The position numbers and the translations under genes are program-made. A stretch of 64,000 nucleotides of DNA from an uncultured Bacteroidales bacterium (GTDB lineage Bacteria; Bacteroidota; Bacteroidia; Bacteroidales; Bacteroidaceae), in contig CACYYM010000023.1 of NCBI GenBank assembly GCA_902778625.1, forward strand, positions 26,906-90,905, given 5' to 3'. Each line of letters starts with the position of its first letter. Positions within the stretch are counted from its first letter, which is position 1. A model generated the notes under the pieces. It worked only from the letters and a program-made list of their open reading frames with translations. It did no database searches and was not told the origin of the DNA. Positions 20,090 to 30,491 of the stretch are shown here, in pieces.

Positions 20090-21562
20090 TCATTTCCTGT
20101 CCTTCCAGTAGTTTGGCATCAGCAGGAAGAGAACCGTGAAAATCTCCAGACGACCGATAAGCATGTAGGCACTCATGAGCCATTTGCCTGGGGCGGGAAC
20201 GTTGGCGAAGGTGCTGGCGGGACCTGTGGCGCCTGTGGCCGGACCGACATTGCTCAACATGCTGATACTGCTGCCCAGGGCTGTGTCGACGTCGGCACCG
20301 AGCAGGGAGTAGCAGGTCATCGCGATAACGACCAAGAGAAAATAAATGAAGACGAAGATGAGAGCCTGCCGCACTTTATGGTCGGGCACGATTTGCTTGT
20401 TGACGCGGACACCGAGGACGGCTCTTGGATGCAGCATCTGGATGAGTTCATTGAAGGCGCTCTTGGCACAGATTATTATTCTAATGACCTTTATGCCACC
20501 TGCCGTGCTGCCTGCACACGAGCCGATGGCCATGATGACTACTGTGGGCATCCAGAACGAGGCTCCCCACGCGACGTAATCAAACTTCTGTGCCGAGAAG
20601 CCGGTGCTGGTCGCAACGCTGCTCACATGGAAGAGTGCAGAGCGGAACGACTCTTCGAATCCTTTCGGCAACAACTCTTCAGCACTCTCCGGAACTGGGG
20701 CGAAGTAGAAGAGCAGCATGAAGATGACGACTGCGATGCTTATGTAGGAAAGGAACACACGCACCTCCTCGTTCTGGAAAAGCACGCGGTTGCGGCGAAT
20801 GGTCATGTAGTAGTAGAGCGAGAAATTGATGCTGCTCACCACCATGAACAGGCTGGCAATGTATTCTATGTAGCTGCTGTGAAAGTAAGCAATGCTTTCG
20901 GAATGCGTGCTAAAGCCACCGGTAGCGATGGTGGTGAACGCGTGGCAGACTGCGTCGTAGAGGTTCATCGGCCCGATCCAATAGCAAAAAGCACAGGCGC
21001 TGGTCAATATAAGATAGATAAGCAGCACGCGACGAGCGGTGGCTCCTATCTTCGGGCGCAGCTTGTCGAGTCCCAAGCCAGTCACTTCGGCCGAATAGAT
21101 GTTGCTGTTCTTCATCTCATAGACAGGGATGAGGGCAAAGGAAAAGACCACGATACCAAGACCGCCTATCCATTGCGTCAAAGCCCGCCAGAAGAGCAAG
21201 CTTTTCGGCAAAACATCTATCTCGTTGATGCAAGTGGCACCAGTCGTCGTGAAGCCGCTCATCGTCTCGAAAAAAGCGCTTGCCACATCCATGTCGGTCT
21301 GGCAAAGATATGGTACCATGCCGACTATCGAGAAGATAATCCAGGAGAGAGAGACAATGAGGAAGTTGTCGGCCCGGCGCATCCGCTTCTGCTCGCCCCT
21401 GCGGCTAATGAAGACGCACAACGCACCGACTGTTATCGCGCCGAGTACGGTAAGCAGAAAACTCACCCACGCCTCTTCACCATTGAGAAGCGCGACAACC
21501 ATAGAGAGCAACAGGAAGAAGCCCTCCATGATGATGAGCATGCCGAGGATTCCTTTTTTCAC
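20090..21562 (-). CDS. trkH: Trk/Ktr-type potassium uptake protein, TrkH family
   Basis: Potassium channel-like transporter subunit in the inner membrane, 490 residues with about ten hydrophobic segments. The four pore loops are visible: FFETMSGFTTTGATC, TTIATGGFSTHS, SCAGSTAGGIKVIR and MLSNVGPATGATG. The TrkA-type regulatory partner is not in the window. It lies 21 bases after nadB on the same strand, separated by the CTTTTTCAC low-complexity stretch; they may share a transcript. Confidence 0.95.
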   Translation of the reverse strand: MKKGILGMLIIMEGFFLLLSMVVALLNGEEAWVSFLLTVLGAITVGALCVFISRRGEQKRMRRADNFLIVSLSWIIFSIVGMVPYLCQTDMDVASAFFETMSGFTTTGATCINEIDVLPKSLLFWRALTQWIGGLGIVVFSFALIPVYEMKNSNIYSAEVTGLGLDKLRPKIGATARRVLLIYLILTSACAFCYWIGPMNLYDAVCHAFTTIATGGFSTHSESIAYFHSSYIEYIASLFMVVSSINFSLYYYMTIRRNRVLFQNEEVRVFLSYISIAVVIFMLLFYFAPVPESAEELLPKGFEESFRSALFHVSSVATSTGFSAQKFDYVAWGASFWMPTVVIMAIGSCAGSTAGGIKVIRIIICAKSAFNELIQMLHPRAVLGVRVNKQIVPDHKVRQALIFVFIYFLLVVIAMTCYSLLGADVDTALGSSISMLSNVGPATGATGPASTFANVPAPGKWLMSAYMLIGRLEIFTVLFLLMPNYWKDRK

Positions 21563-21583
21563 TTTTTCAACCTTTTACCTTTT

Positions 21584-23173
21584 TCACTTCTTGTCCAAAG
21601 CGTGCTTGGCGTAGTCGATGGTGTAGTGCAGGCCGCGGCTTTCTTTGCGTTCGAGGGCTTGGCGCGTGATGAGGTAGCCGACGTTTATCATGTTGCGGAG
21701 TTCGCAGATGTCCTTTGTGGGCTTGACGCGCTTGAAGAGGTGCTCGGTCTCTTCGTAAAGCAGGTCGAGACGCTCCCAAGCTCGATGCAGACGAAGGTCG
21801 CTGCGGACGATACCCACATAGGTGCTCATGATTTGGTTCACCTCCTTGACGTCCTGGGCGATGAGGACTTTCTCCTCGTTCGTCATCGTGCCCTCGTCGT
21901 TCCACTCCGGCACTTTATCGTTGAAGTCGTACTGGTCGACAACTTCCAGCGAGTGCTTTGCGGCGGCGTCGGCGTACACGACAGCTTCGATGAGGGAGTT
22001 GCTGGCCAGACGATTGCCGCCGTGAAGTCCGGTGCAAGAACATTCGCCGACGGCATACAGCCTGCGTATGCTGCTCTGACCGTCGAGGTCGACCTTAATG
22101 CCGCCACACATGTAATGGGCACTTGGAGCGACCGGGATGTACTGCTTCGTGATGTCGATGCCGATGCTGAGGCACTTGGCATAGATGTTGGGGAAGTGGT
22201 GCTTGGTTTCCTCCGCGTCTTTGTGTGTGACGTCGAGGCAGACGTGATCGAGGCCGTGAATCTTCATCTCGCGGTCGATGGCACGCGCCACGATGTCGCG
22301 AGGTGCAAGAGAGAGACGTTCATCGTACTTCTGCATGAACTCCTCGCCATTCGGCAACCTCAAGATGCCGCCGTAGCCTCGCATGGCCTCGGTAATGAGA
22401 TAGGCAGGATGCGTTTCCTGCGGATTGTAAAGCACCGTTGGGTGGAACTGAACGAACTCCATGTCCTTGACTTTTCCCTTGGCGCGATAGACCATCGCAA
22501 TGCCGTCGCCGGTCGCGATGTTCGGGTTGGAAGTGGTGGCATAAATGGCTCCTGTGCCGCCCGTTGCCATGAGTGTGACCTTGCTCAGATAGGTGTCTAC
22601 CTTGCCGGTCTCGGGGTTGAGGACGTATGCACCGTAGCATTCTATGTCGGGTGTGCGGCGAGTGACGCGGATGCCCAAGTGATGCTGAGTAATGATCTCG
22701 ACCGCAAAGTGGTGTTCCAGAATTTCGATGTTGGGGTTCTGCTTCACTGCTTCCATCAGTCCGCGCTGGATCTCGGCTCCGGTATCATCAGCATGATGCA
22801 AGATGCGGAACTCCGAATGGCCGCCTTCCCTGTGGAGGTCGAACTCGCCGTCTGCTTTCTTGTCGAAGTTGACGCCCCAACGGACGAGGTCTCTGATGCC
22901 CGCCGGGGCATTACGCACCACTTGCTCCACGGCAGCGGGGTCGCTGATGTAGTCGCCCGCAATCATCGTGTCTTCAATGTGCTTCTCGAAGTTATCGACA
23001 AGCAGGTTCGTCACGCTGGCGATGCCGCCTTGCGCCTTTGCCGTATTCGCCTCTTCCAAAGTGGTCTTGCATATGAGCGTAACCTTTCCTTTACCTGCGT
23101 TCGCAACCTTCAGCGCATAGCTCATTCCGGCCACACCGCTACCTATTATCAGGAATTCTGTCTTCTTAATCAT
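21584..23173 (-). CDS. nadB: L-aspartate oxidase
   Basis: FAD enzyme making iminoaspartate for quinolinate (NAD) synthesis. 529 residues from MIKKTEF. FAD fold FLIIGSGVAGMSYAL at the N terminus, flavoprotein core AKAQGGIASV, REGGHSEFRILHHAD, and C-terminal GLHGGNRLASNSLIEA. I choose 23173 because it gives the standard N terminus. An in-frame ATG at 23200 (MASKTRKK) would begin right at the expected transcription start and cannot be excluded. The next pathway gene, nadA, is 10 kb away at 33731. Confidence 0.94.
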   Translation of the reverse strand: MIKKTEFLIIGSGVAGMSYALKVANAGKGKVTLICKTTLEEANTAKAQGGIASVTNLLVDNFEKHIEDTMIAGDYISDPAAVEQVVRNAPAGIRDLVRWGVNFDKKADGEFDLHREGGHSEFRILHHADDTGAEIQRGLMEAVKQNPNIEILEHHFAVEIITQHHLGIRVTRRTPDIECYGAYVLNPETGKVDTYLSKVTLMATGGTGAIYATTSNPNIATGDGIAMVYRAKGKVKDMEFVQFHPTVLYNPQETHPAYLITEAMRGYGGILRLPNGEEFMQKYDERLSLAPRDIVARAIDREMKIHGLDHVCLDVTHKDAEETKHHFPNIYAKCLSIGIDITKQYIPVAPSAHYMCGGIKVDLDGQSSIRRLYAVGECSCTGLHGGNRLASNSLIEAVVYADAAAKHSLEVVDQYDFNDKVPEWNDEGTMTNEEKVLIAQDVKEVNQIMSTYVGIVRSDLRLHRAWERLDLLYEETEHLFKRVKPTKDICELRNMINVGYLITRQALERKESRGLHYTIDYAKHALDKK

Positions 23174-23209
23174 GGTTTTCTTTCTTGTTTTTGAAGCCAT
23201 TTGGCGCTG

Positions 23210-23240
23210 CAAATTTACGAATTACTCAGCGAACAACAAA
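23210..23240 (-). promoter_or_regulatory. Promoter of nadB (divergent from metH)
   Basis: Minus strand TTTG (23237-23240), 19-base spacer, TAAATTTG (23210-23217). Confidence 0.75.
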
Positions 23241-23286
23241 AGAAAAAACACTTTTTCTTTTTCTTTCTTGGGCAGAGGAGTCTGAA

Positions 23287-23373
23287 AACGCCGCACGCGG
23301 GGATTGCCAACGCCGCACGCGGGGATTGCCAACGCCGCACGCGGAAATTGAATCGCCGCACGCGGCGTTTTTA
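23287..23373. repeat. 22-nt palindromic array E (GC class, 4 units) between divergent promoters
   Basis: Units start at 23287, 23309, 23331 and 23353. Outer arms AAAACGCC and GGCGTTTT are complementary. It lies 47 bases behind the nadB -33 box and 19 bases ahead of the metH -33 box, so it is not at any gene end. Confidence 0.9.
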
Positions 23374-23391
23374 CATTTTGAATTTTATAAT

Positions 23392-23422
23392 TTTGAATTT
23401 TGAATTATATGTCGTACCTTTG
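23392..23422 (+). promoter_or_regulatory. Promoter of metH-metF
   Basis: TTTG (23392-23395), 19-base spacer, TACCTTTG (23415-23422). The metH ATG follows 9 bases later. Confidence 0.75.
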
Positions 23423-23431
23423 CACGCAGAA

Positions 23432-26400
23432 ATGGAGCAGACGTTTAAGGACATAAGAGATTTGTTGGCTCAGCGCATCCTCATCCTCGATGGGGCGATG
23501 GGCACAAGGATACAGGCGATGGGACTTTCCGCAGGGAGTTTCCACCGCGGACGCTTCGCTTCGTGGCCAGTCTCGCTGGTAGGCAACAACGATGTCCTCT
23601 GCCTGACCGAACCCGAAGTCATCAAGTCGATTCACCGCCTTTACATCGATGCGGGAGCCGACATCGTTGCCACCAACACCTTCTCCTCCAATCGAATCAG
23701 TCAGCAGGAATACGGTTGCTCAGACATCGCGGCTGAGATGGCTCGCGAAGGTGCCCGCCTGGCAAGAGAGGTTGCCAATGCCTCACCGCGCAAGATATTT
23801 GTGGCCGGTTCGATGGGCCCAACAGCAAAATCGCTGACGCTCGCTTCCGACATGAGCCAACCAGCAAAGAGAGTCGTTTCTTTCGATGAAATGGCCGATT
23901 CTTATCGCCAGCAAGCGGAAGCCCTCCTCGAAGGCGGTGCCGATTTCCTCCTACTTGAGACTTGCTACGATGCCCTCAATGCAAAGGCCGCTCTCGCTGC
24001 CATAAGTGACATAAATGCCCGATTCCATCGGGAAATTCCGGTCATGGTGTCGGTCACCATCAACGACCGAAGCGGGCGAACTCTAACGGGTCAGACGCTT
24101 TGGGCATTCTTTACGAGCATCAGTCACTATCCCCATCTGCTCAGCTTCGGCCTGAATTGTTCCTTCGGCGTCACTGATTTGCGACCCTTCGTCGAACAGC
24201 TCGCCGCCAATGCTCCCCTACCGGTATCCATCTATCCGAATGCCGGCTTGCCAAACCAAATGGGTGAATATGAGGAACTTCCAGACTTTACAGCAGCGCA
24301 TCTGCGTCGAATGGCGGAAGACGGGCTGCTCAATATCGCCGGTGGTTGCTGTGGTACCGACGAACATCACATCAAGGCGATTGCCGATGCTCTGCGCAAC
24401 GTCAAACCGCGTGTCGTTCCGACTTCAGACGCAAAGCTGCGCGTATCAGGTCTCGAACCATTGCTCATCGACCGACAAACACAGAACTTCACGAACGTTG
24501 GGGAGCGCACAAATGTCGCTGGCTCAAGGCGTTTCGCACGTCTTATCGCAGAAAAGAAGTACGACGAGGCACTCTCCGTTGCCCGAAATCAAATAGAGGG
24601 AGGAGCAACGGTCATCGATATAAATATGGACGACGCGATGCTCGACAGCCGACTCGAAATGCAGACGTTCTGCCGATACATCAGCGGAGAACCAGCCGTG
24701 GGCAAGGCCGTCCTGATGATCGACAGTAGCGATTGGCAGACGGTCCTCGCCGGACTGAAAAACGCGCAAGGCAAGTGCATCGTGAACAGCATTAGTCTCA
24801 AGGCAGGCGAGCACGACTTCCTTGCCAAAGCCACAGAGCTGAGGCGCTTAGGCGCCGCTGTGGTCGTGATGGCTTTCGACGAGGAAGGACAAGCCACGAC
24901 GTACGAAAGGAAGATAGCTATCGCTCGTCGTGCCTATAACCTGCTGACTTCCATAGGTTTCCCACCACAGGACATCATCTTCGACTGCAATATACTTTCG
25001 GTCGGCACGGGCATCAAAGAGCACCAGACATACGCCGTCGATTTCATCCGCGCTGTTGAATGGATCAAGCAAAACCTGCCCTACTCGAAGACAAGCGGCG
25101 GCGTCAGCAACCTCTCTTTTGCGTTTCGTGGTAATAATAAGGTAAGGGAAGCGATGCACTCGGTGTTCCTCTATCATGCAATTGCCGCAGGCCTCGACAT
25201 GGCAATCGTCAATCCGTCGATGCTTCAAGTGTACGATGACATCGAACCCGACTTGCTTCGAGCCGTTGAGGACGTCATTCTGAACACCGACGACGAAGCA
25301 ACCGAAAGGCTACTCAAAACAAGTGAAGAGGTTTCTTCAAACGCTTCCACAGAAGCACTCCCCCAAAAGGGGAGCGGGGAGGGGGCTTCATCTTTGCCCA
25401 TTGAACAGCGTCTTCAATATGCTTTGACAAAGGGCGATAGCAGTCATCTTGCGGAAGACATGCCCGAAGCACTTGCCAAGTATGGTCAGCCTATTAATGT
25501 CATCGAGGGGCCTCTCATGCAGGCAATGGAGCACATCGGTGTCTTGTTTGGCGACGGAAAGATGTTCCTGCCGCAAGTTGTCAGGTCGGCTCAGGTCATG
25601 AAGGACGCTGTAGCGATTCTCCAGCCATACATCGACGCTCAGGAAAGCGCTTCGGAAGAGAAAAAGAAGCCTTGCGTGGTGCTTGCTACGGCCAACGGCG
25701 ACGTTCATGATATCGGCAAAAACATCGTCGGCATCGTGCTTGCGTGCAATGGTTTCGAAGTGCTTGACCTCGGTGTTATGGTTCCTTGCGAGACGATTCT
25801 CGAAGCGACGTTGAAGCACAAACCAGTCCTCGTCGGCATCAGCGGCTTGATAACTCCGTCTTTGAAGGAAATGGAAAAGCTCTGCGAAACGTTCCAAGCG
25901 AAGCATCTCAGCACGCCTATCCTGGTCGGCGGGGCAACGACGTCTGCCGTTCACACTGCTGTGAAGTTGGCTCCTCTCTATGATGGCCTGGTCATTTACG
26001 GCGGCGACGCGTCCCAAACATCCGTGCTGGCAAAACGATTAACGTCAGTTTTGCCCCATTTCATCGAGAGTTATAAGGCCGAACAACAACAGATTCGTGA
26101 TGCTTACAACGAGCATCATGCACCCCTCACACCGTACCTTGAGGCCAATCGCCTTGCAGAAAAGGTGAAAAGTTTAAAAGGTGAAAAGCCGAACTCTCAA
26201 CTGTCAAGTGTCAACTGTCAAGTGGAGGAGCTGCTTCCCCTTATCGATTGGCGAATGTTCCTGCTGTTCTGGGGCTTCAAGGGCGAAACGTTACCTCAGC
26301 TCTTGGTCAATCCTGAAGCGGAGAAGACACTTCGCGAAGGCAAGCAACTCCTCGAGTCGCTCGTGCAGAAAGGGCAACTCAAAGTGGAGACTTTATATAA

Positions 26401-26968
26401 GGAAGAGGCGGCTCTTCGAAGGGGAAACGACATCGTGCTCTGTGCCGACGGACAGACTTTGCCAATGCTTCGCAGCCAATCCGGCGCGTACCATTACCGC
26501 TGCCTCGCTGATTATTTCGACGAGGAAGCACCCTCGCCTATCGGTCTTTTCCTGGTGACTGCCAGATCTTTACAGGAAGCAGAAAGTGAAGAGGAGCGCC
26601 TGATGACGCATTCTCTCTGTGCTCGTTTGGCAGAAGCTGCTGCCGAATGGCTTCAGACGCAACATTACAAAGATAATAAGACCTTGCGTGTTGCCTTCGG
26701 ATATGCAACTTGTCCCGACCATTCGCTGAAACGTATTGTCTTCGATAGGCTGGAAGCTGAACAAAGATTGAACGTCACGCTGACCGACCACTACAGCATT
26801 CAGCCCTCAACCTCCGTTTGTGGTCTGTTCATCAGCCATCCCGAAGCCGCTTACTTCCCTGTAGGCCGCATCGACCGAGACCAATTAAATGATTATTGTC
26901 AGCGTCGCGGCATCACCATCGAGGAAGGCGAAAACCTCTTGTCCAAGTACATAACACAACAATCATAA
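23432..26968 (+). CDS. metH: Cobalamin-dependent methionine synthase
   Basis: Transfers methyl from methyl-tetrahydrofolate to homocysteine via cobalamin; 1178 residues from [12 protein letters not shown]. Domain order is complete: homocysteine/zinc barrel ([23 protein letters not shown]), pterin barrel ([17 protein letters not shown]), cobalamin domain ([24 protein letters not shown]) and the activation domain ([12 protein letters not shown]). The frame's longer 5' extension crosses array E and the promoter, so 23432 is the start. Two linkers carry extra low-complexity sequence (25343-25392 and 26160-26225) that resembles intergenic repeats. metF follows after 1 base. Confidence 0.96.
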   Translation: MEQTFKDIRDLLAQRILILDGAMGTRIQAMGLSAGSFHRGRFASWPVSLVGNNDVLCLTEPEVIKSIHRLYIDAGADIVATNTFSSNRISQQEYGCSDIAAEMAREGARLAREVANASPRKIFVAGSMGPTAKSLTLASDMSQPAKRVVSFDEMADSYRQQAEALLEGGADFLLLETCYDALNAKAALAAISDINARFHREIPVMVSVTINDRSGRTLTGQTLWAFFTSISHYPHLLSFGLNCSFGVTDLRPFVEQLAANAPLPVSIYPNAGLPNQMGEYEELPDFTAAHLRRMAEDGLLNIAGGCCGTDEHHIKAIADALRNVKPRVVPTSDAKLRVSGLEPLLIDRQTQNFTNVGERTNVAGSRRFARLIAEKKYDEALSVARNQIEGGATVIDINMDDAMLDSRLEMQTFCRYISGEPAVGKAVLMIDSSDWQTVLAGLKNAQGKCIVNSISLKAGEHDFLAKATELRRLGAAVVVMAFDEEGQATTYERKIAIARRAYNLLTSIGFPPQDIIFDCNILSVGTGIKEHQTYAVDFIRAVEWIKQNLPYSKTSGGVSNLSFAFRGNNKVREAMHSVFLYHAIAAGLDMAIVNPSMLQVYDDIEPDLLRAVEDVILNTDDEATERLLKTSEEVSSNASTEALPQKGSGEGASSLPIEQRLQYALTKGDSSHLAEDMPEALAKYGQPINVIEGPLMQAMEHIGVLFGDGKMFLPQVVRSAQVMKDAVAILQPYIDAQESASEEKKKPCVVLATANGDVHDIGKNIVGIVLACNGFEVLDLGVMVPCETILEATLKHKPVLVGISGLITPSLKEMEKLCETFQAKHLSTPILVGGATTSAVHTAVKLAPLYDGLVIYGGDASQTSVLAKRLTSVLPHFIESYKAEQQQIRDAYNEHHAPLTPYLEANRLAEKVKSLKGEKPNSQLSSVNCQVEELLPLIDWRMFLLFWGFKGETLPQLLVNPEAEKTLREGKQLLESLVQKGQLKVETLYKEEAALRRGNDIVLCADGQTLPMLRSQSGAYHYRCLADYFDEEAPSPIGLFLVTARSLQEAESEEERLMTHSLCARLAEAAAEWLQTQHYKDNKTLRVAFGYATCPDHSLKRIVFDRLEAEQRLNVTLTDHYSIQPSTSVCGLFISHPEAAYFPVGRIDRDQLNDYCQRRGITIEEGENLLSKYITQQS

Positions 26969-26969
26969 C

Positions 26970-27926
26970 ATGAAAGTCATCGATATTCTTCGTTCCGCAG
27001 AAAAGCCTTTCGCCAGTTTCGAGCTCGTTCCTCCCTTGAAAGGAAGCGACGCGAGCCGTCTCTACCAGAGCCTCGACCCGTTGATGGAGTTCCAGCCTCC
27101 CTTTATCAATATCACTTGTCATCGTGATGAAATTGAGTTCGTGCCAAATGGCGACGGTACTTTCACAAGGATGACTTTGGCTAAGCGGCCTGGAACGGTT
27201 GCCATCGTGGCTGCCATCATGCGTCGCTATCCTGAGTTGGAGATTGTGCCGCACGTCATCTGCGGCGGTTCTTCATGCAGCCGTGTCGAGAGCGAACTAC
27301 TGGACCTTCACTTCCTTGGGCTCAACAACATCATGGCTTTAAGAGGCGACGCTTTGCCAGGACAAAAGCATTTCCTGCCCGAACCCGACGGCTTCTCGCA
27401 CAGTTCGGAACTCGTCGAGATGATTAGCAACCTGAATCGTGGACAATACCTCGACCCCACGGTGACCAATGGGCTCTGCACCGACTTCTGCATCGGCGTG
27501 GCAGCTTATCCCGAGAAGCACTTCGAGGCAGCTAACATCGAAACCGACATCGAACATCTCAAACAGAAGGTTGATGCCGGAGCGAACTATATCGTGACCC
27601 AGATGTTCTTCGACAACGAACGTTTCTTCACGTTTGTCGAGCTTTGCCGCAAGGCTGGCATCACCGTTCCCATTATCCCCGGCCTCAAACCCATCTCGTC
27701 GAAGAAGCAGATCGACCTGCTTCCACGTGCCTTCCACATTGACATCCCGCAGGAACTCGTCACGCTGATGGAGAAGACAAAGACTGCCGAAGATGCTTAC
27801 AACCTTGGCATCGAATGGGCCATCAAGCAGAGCCGAGAACTCCTCGAGCACGGTTTCCCAGCCATCCACTACTACACAATGGCCAAACCCGACAATGTCT
27901 GTCAGATCGTTCGGGCTGTCTTCTGA
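26970..27926 (+). CDS. metF: 5,10-methylenetetrahydrofolate reductase
   Basis: FAD enzyme making methyl-tetrahydrofolate, the substrate of MetH; 318 residues. Signature stretches are FASFELVPPLKG, FINITCHRDE, IMALRGDALPG and YIVTQMFFDNERF. It begins 1 base after the metH stop, so the pair forms a methionine/C1 operon. Confidence 0.95.
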   Translation: MKVIDILRSAEKPFASFELVPPLKGSDASRLYQSLDPLMEFQPPFINITCHRDEIEFVPNGDGTFTRMTLAKRPGTVAIVAAIMRRYPELEIVPHVICGGSSCSRVESELLDLHFLGLNNIMALRGDALPGQKHFLPEPDGFSHSSELVEMISNLNRGQYLDPTVTNGLCTDFCIGVAAYPEKHFEAANIETDIEHLKQKVDAGANYIVTQMFFDNERFFTFVELCRKAGITVPIIPGLKPISSKKQIDLLPRAFHIDIPQELVTLMEKTKTAEDAYNLGIEWAIKQSRELLEHGFPAIHYYTMAKPDNVCQIVRAVF

Positions 27927-28041
27927 GAAAAGATGGCTCGCCGTTTTTCTAAAAAACCTTAATCTCTGATTATAACTGAACGTTTTCCGTTTTCAGGTGT
28001 TTGCAATAATGAGAGCGCCTCAGAAATAGGAAATATAATAA

Positions 28042-29247
28042 TGTATAGTCACAGATACGCTCGTATGCGGAACTTTAGCCTTCTCGCAGAAGGCAGAAAC
28101 CATAGAATCTATCGTCTCAAACAGTCATGAGACGGAATGGTATGCTGCCCAAATGGAGGCTTGGCAAAAGGTAATTGATGCGAATCCACAAGACGAATGG
28201 GCTTGGAGGAACTTGTTCAGAGCCACTTATTACCATGATTCTTTTACCGCAGGATGGGGTAATAGTTGGGAAGAGCAAGACAAAACGAAGACGGCAGACG
28301 TGGTCCGTCAGATAGAGGACCATTTTCCGGACAGTTATGTATCAAACCTCTGCAAGTGCCGCTTTGCTTTAAGTAAGGATTCTATCCCAAGCAGGAGAGG
28401 AGATTTCGTTCGCCGAGCTGTAGAACTTATGCCGGAAAATGCTTGTGCGGAGGACATCAACTACTTGGCTTGCCGCATGTGGATTGCCGATCCTGAAAGC
28501 CCACTCGTGAATGAACTGTTCACCAAGTCGTACAGGAACAAGTACTATCCTGCCCGCATCATGCAGTTCAATCGGAACATGCTGCTCAGCATGGAGCCAA
28601 ACGCGATATACTTCCCAAACGGAGACCTCGATTCGGCTCCGATGAAGATACTGCAGGAAGCACTTGGCGAACGCAAGGACGTGACCATCATCAACGTGTC
28701 GTTCCTGCATGCAGACAGTTTTATGAACGCCCTTTACAAGAAGCTTGGCATCAAACCTCTCACGCTAAATGTGCAGGATTACGGTAAGTACGGCGATGAC
28801 TGGGCCAGGCATTACGAGGCGGACATCATTATGTATCTGATAAAGGAAAGCGGGAGGCCGGCCTACTTATCACCCACAAACCCCAAGAGCAGCATTCTTG
28901 ACAAAGACAGCATCTACAACGAGGGACTTGTCTTGAAGTACAGCCCCAAGCCTTACGACAATTTTGCCAAGGCGATGCAGAACGTCAAGGAGGTCTATAA
29001 CCTTGAGTATCTGGCAGAACCAGACTTTGTGTACGACTCTTGGGAAACAAGCGGAATGACCGACATGAACCATGTGACGCTCCTTGCCAACCTGATTTCG
29101 AAGTTCAGGAAAAAGGGCGACAAAGTCGAAGCAGAACGCCTCTATGGCATCCTCAGCAAGTGTCTCGAGAGATGCAGCAACAGTTTCCCGGCTAAATCGA
29201 AAGAGTATTACGAGATTCTTCTAAAGGAACAACTCGAAGAGAAGTAA
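28042..29247 (+). CDS. Exported TPR-like protein, start codon unclear
   Basis: The first ATG of the frame is at 28153, giving a 364-residue protein that begins inside a TPR-like helix (EAWQKVIDANPQDEWAWRNL). The frame is open back to 28042, and the upstream part reads like the end of a signal peptide (TLVCGTLAFSQKAETIES). No standard start codon lies there; an ATG at 28041 is out of frame by one. Either translation starts at 28153 or a small indel has broken the N terminus. The rest is not a family I can name. It overlaps the sigma-factor ATG by one base, so all three genes form an operon. Confidence 0.7.
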   Translation, partial: CIVTDTLVCGTLAFSQKAETIESIVSNSHETEWYAAQMEAWQKVIDANPQDEWAWRNLFRATYYHDSFTAGWGNSWEEQDKTKTADVVRQIEDHFPDSYVSNLCKCRFALSKDSIPSRRGDFVRRAVELMPENACAEDINYLACRMWIADPESPLVNELFTKSYRNKYYPARIMQFNRNMLLSMEPNAIYFPNGDLDSAPMKILQEALGERKDVTIINVSFLHADSFMNALYKKLGIKPLTLNVQDYGKYGDDWARHYEADIIMYLIKESGRPAYLSPTNPKSSILDKDSIYNEGLVLKYSPKPYDNFAKAMQNVKEVYNLEYLAEPDFVYDSWETSGMTDMNHVTLLANLISKFRKKGDKVEAERLYGILSKCLERCSNSFPAKSKEYYEILLKEQLEEK

Positions 29248-29822
29248 TGATAATCACCCATTTCTTCAAGCCTCTTGGCTCGCTCACGGACGATGAGCTG
29301 ATGCAAAGGGTGAGCTGCAAGGACGATGATAGAGCTTTTAGCGAGCTCTACCATCGTCATGCTCGAAGGCTTATGGGCTTCTTCTTCAGGCAATTAGACA
29401 GGGATGAAGCTTTGGCTTCCGACTTTACGCAGGACGCTTTCATGCGTGTCTGGACGGCTCGCGACAAGTTTACTGGCACGAGTTTCCGCACCTGGCTCTT
29501 CACCATAGCGTTTAATCTCACCAAGAACCACATTCGACATTCGGTACATCAGCAGCATTATGAGCAGTTTCTCGCCCAGCATCAAGCAGTTACGGAGGAC
29601 AGCAAAGTGGTGGAGTCGATGGACAACGAAGCCTTCGACCGCGCTTTGAGACAGGAATTGGAATGCATGTCGTCTGACGCCAGACTGCTCTTTTCCCTTC
29701 GATTCGAAGAGGAGCTTTCCGTACCACAAATAGCCGAAGTGATGGCGATACCTGAGGGAACCGTCAAGTCAAGGCTGCATACTTTAACCCAAACACTCAA
29801 GAAAAAACTCAATCCAGCATGA
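29247..29822 (+). CDS. ECF-type RNA polymerase sigma factor
   Basis: A 191-residue extracytoplasmic-function sigma factor. Region 2 reads DFTQDAFMRVWTARDKF and TSFRTWLFTIAFNL; region 4 has the helix-turn-helix VPQIAEVMAIPEGTVKSRL. The start overlaps the preceding stop (TAATG) and its TGA overlaps the next gene's ATG, so it is translationally coupled on both sides. The likely control is by the downstream membrane protein. No target promoter can be assigned from this window. Confidence 0.92.
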   Translation: MIITHFFKPLGSLTDDELMQRVSCKDDDRAFSELYHRHARRLMGFFFRQLDRDEALASDFTQDAFMRVWTARDKFTGTSFRTWLFTIAFNLTKNHIRHSVHQQHYEQFLAQHQAVTEDSKVVESMDNEAFDRALRQELECMSSDARLLFSLRFEEELSVPQIAEVMAIPEGTVKSRLHTLTQTLKKKLNPA

Positions 29823-30268
29823 AAAACTTTGAAGATAAACTCAGCGAATCGGCTCAACGCCTTGCCTACGAGGACAATAAGAACCTGCGTGTCCCACAAA
29901 ATCCACTCGGCCAAAAGGCTTCCTATTGGGGCTGGGTTGCCACACCAGCCGCAGCGGTTGCGGGTATTGTGCTCGGTATGTCCGTGAACTCGATTGTGGA
30001 CGATGGTTCGGACGTCCAGCTTGTTCAGACGACAGACACAGTCGAAGTGGTTCGACCCGTTCACGACACCTTGTATCTCACCCAGGTTGTGGAGAAGGAA
30101 AGGATTGTCGAAAGACCTGTCTATATTCAAAAAAATGCCGATTCCATCGAGAAAATTCAGGTTTCTGAGCAAGCCGAAAGTATGTCCTCGCCTCAGCAAG
30201 ATGACTCACTTCCTTGCACATCTATCCAATGTGACGGCATTAACTACGCCCTCTTAACGCTGAAGTAA
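29819..30268 (+). CDS. Single-pass membrane protein, likely anti-sigma factor
   Basis: 149 residues: a soluble N-terminal part of about 40 residues, one membrane segment (WVATPAAAVAGIVLGMSV), then a periplasmic part with Val/Asp/Thr-rich sequence. This topology, and the 4-nt overlap with an ECF sigma gene, fit an anti-sigma factor. I see no known anti-sigma domain signature, so the role is inferred from position. Confidence 0.7.
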   Translation: MKNFEDKLSESAQRLAYEDNKNLRVPQNPLGQKASYWGWVATPAAAVAGIVLGMSVNSIVDDGSDVQLVQTTDTVEVVRPVHDTLYLTQVVEKERIVERPVYIQKNADSIEKIQVSEQAESMSSPQQDDSLPCTSIQCDGINYALLTLK

Positions 30269-30316
30269 AAAAGGGAAAACACGGGGCATTGAAACACACA
30301 CCGTGGTTAAATCACA

Positions 30317-30403
30317 AACTTAACGTGCCAAGTTGGACAACTTAACGTGTTAAAAATTTTTTTTAGCGTGTTAAGTTGAGCAACTTAACGTGCCAAGTTT
30401 TCT
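30317..30403. repeat. 22-nt palindromic array H (AT class, 4 units)
   Basis: Units start at 30317, 30339, 30361 and 30382. Arms AACTTAA / TTAAGTT flank C-GT-G centres, e.g. TTAACGTGTTAA. A T9 run sits in the middle. Confidence 0.88.
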
Positions 30404-30491
30404 CTGTTGGGCTGTGAAGCTTGTTAACGAGGCTGAGAAATAACCTTATTATAACATGTGGAATGACCCCACTCGCGCAGGGAGGATGAAA

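Noticed and set aside
19706..23194. 1162-codon plus-strand open frame opposite trkH and nadB
   Set aside because: It is antisense to two well-identified genes, has no family resemblance, and is kept open by the GC-rich codon use of the real strand.
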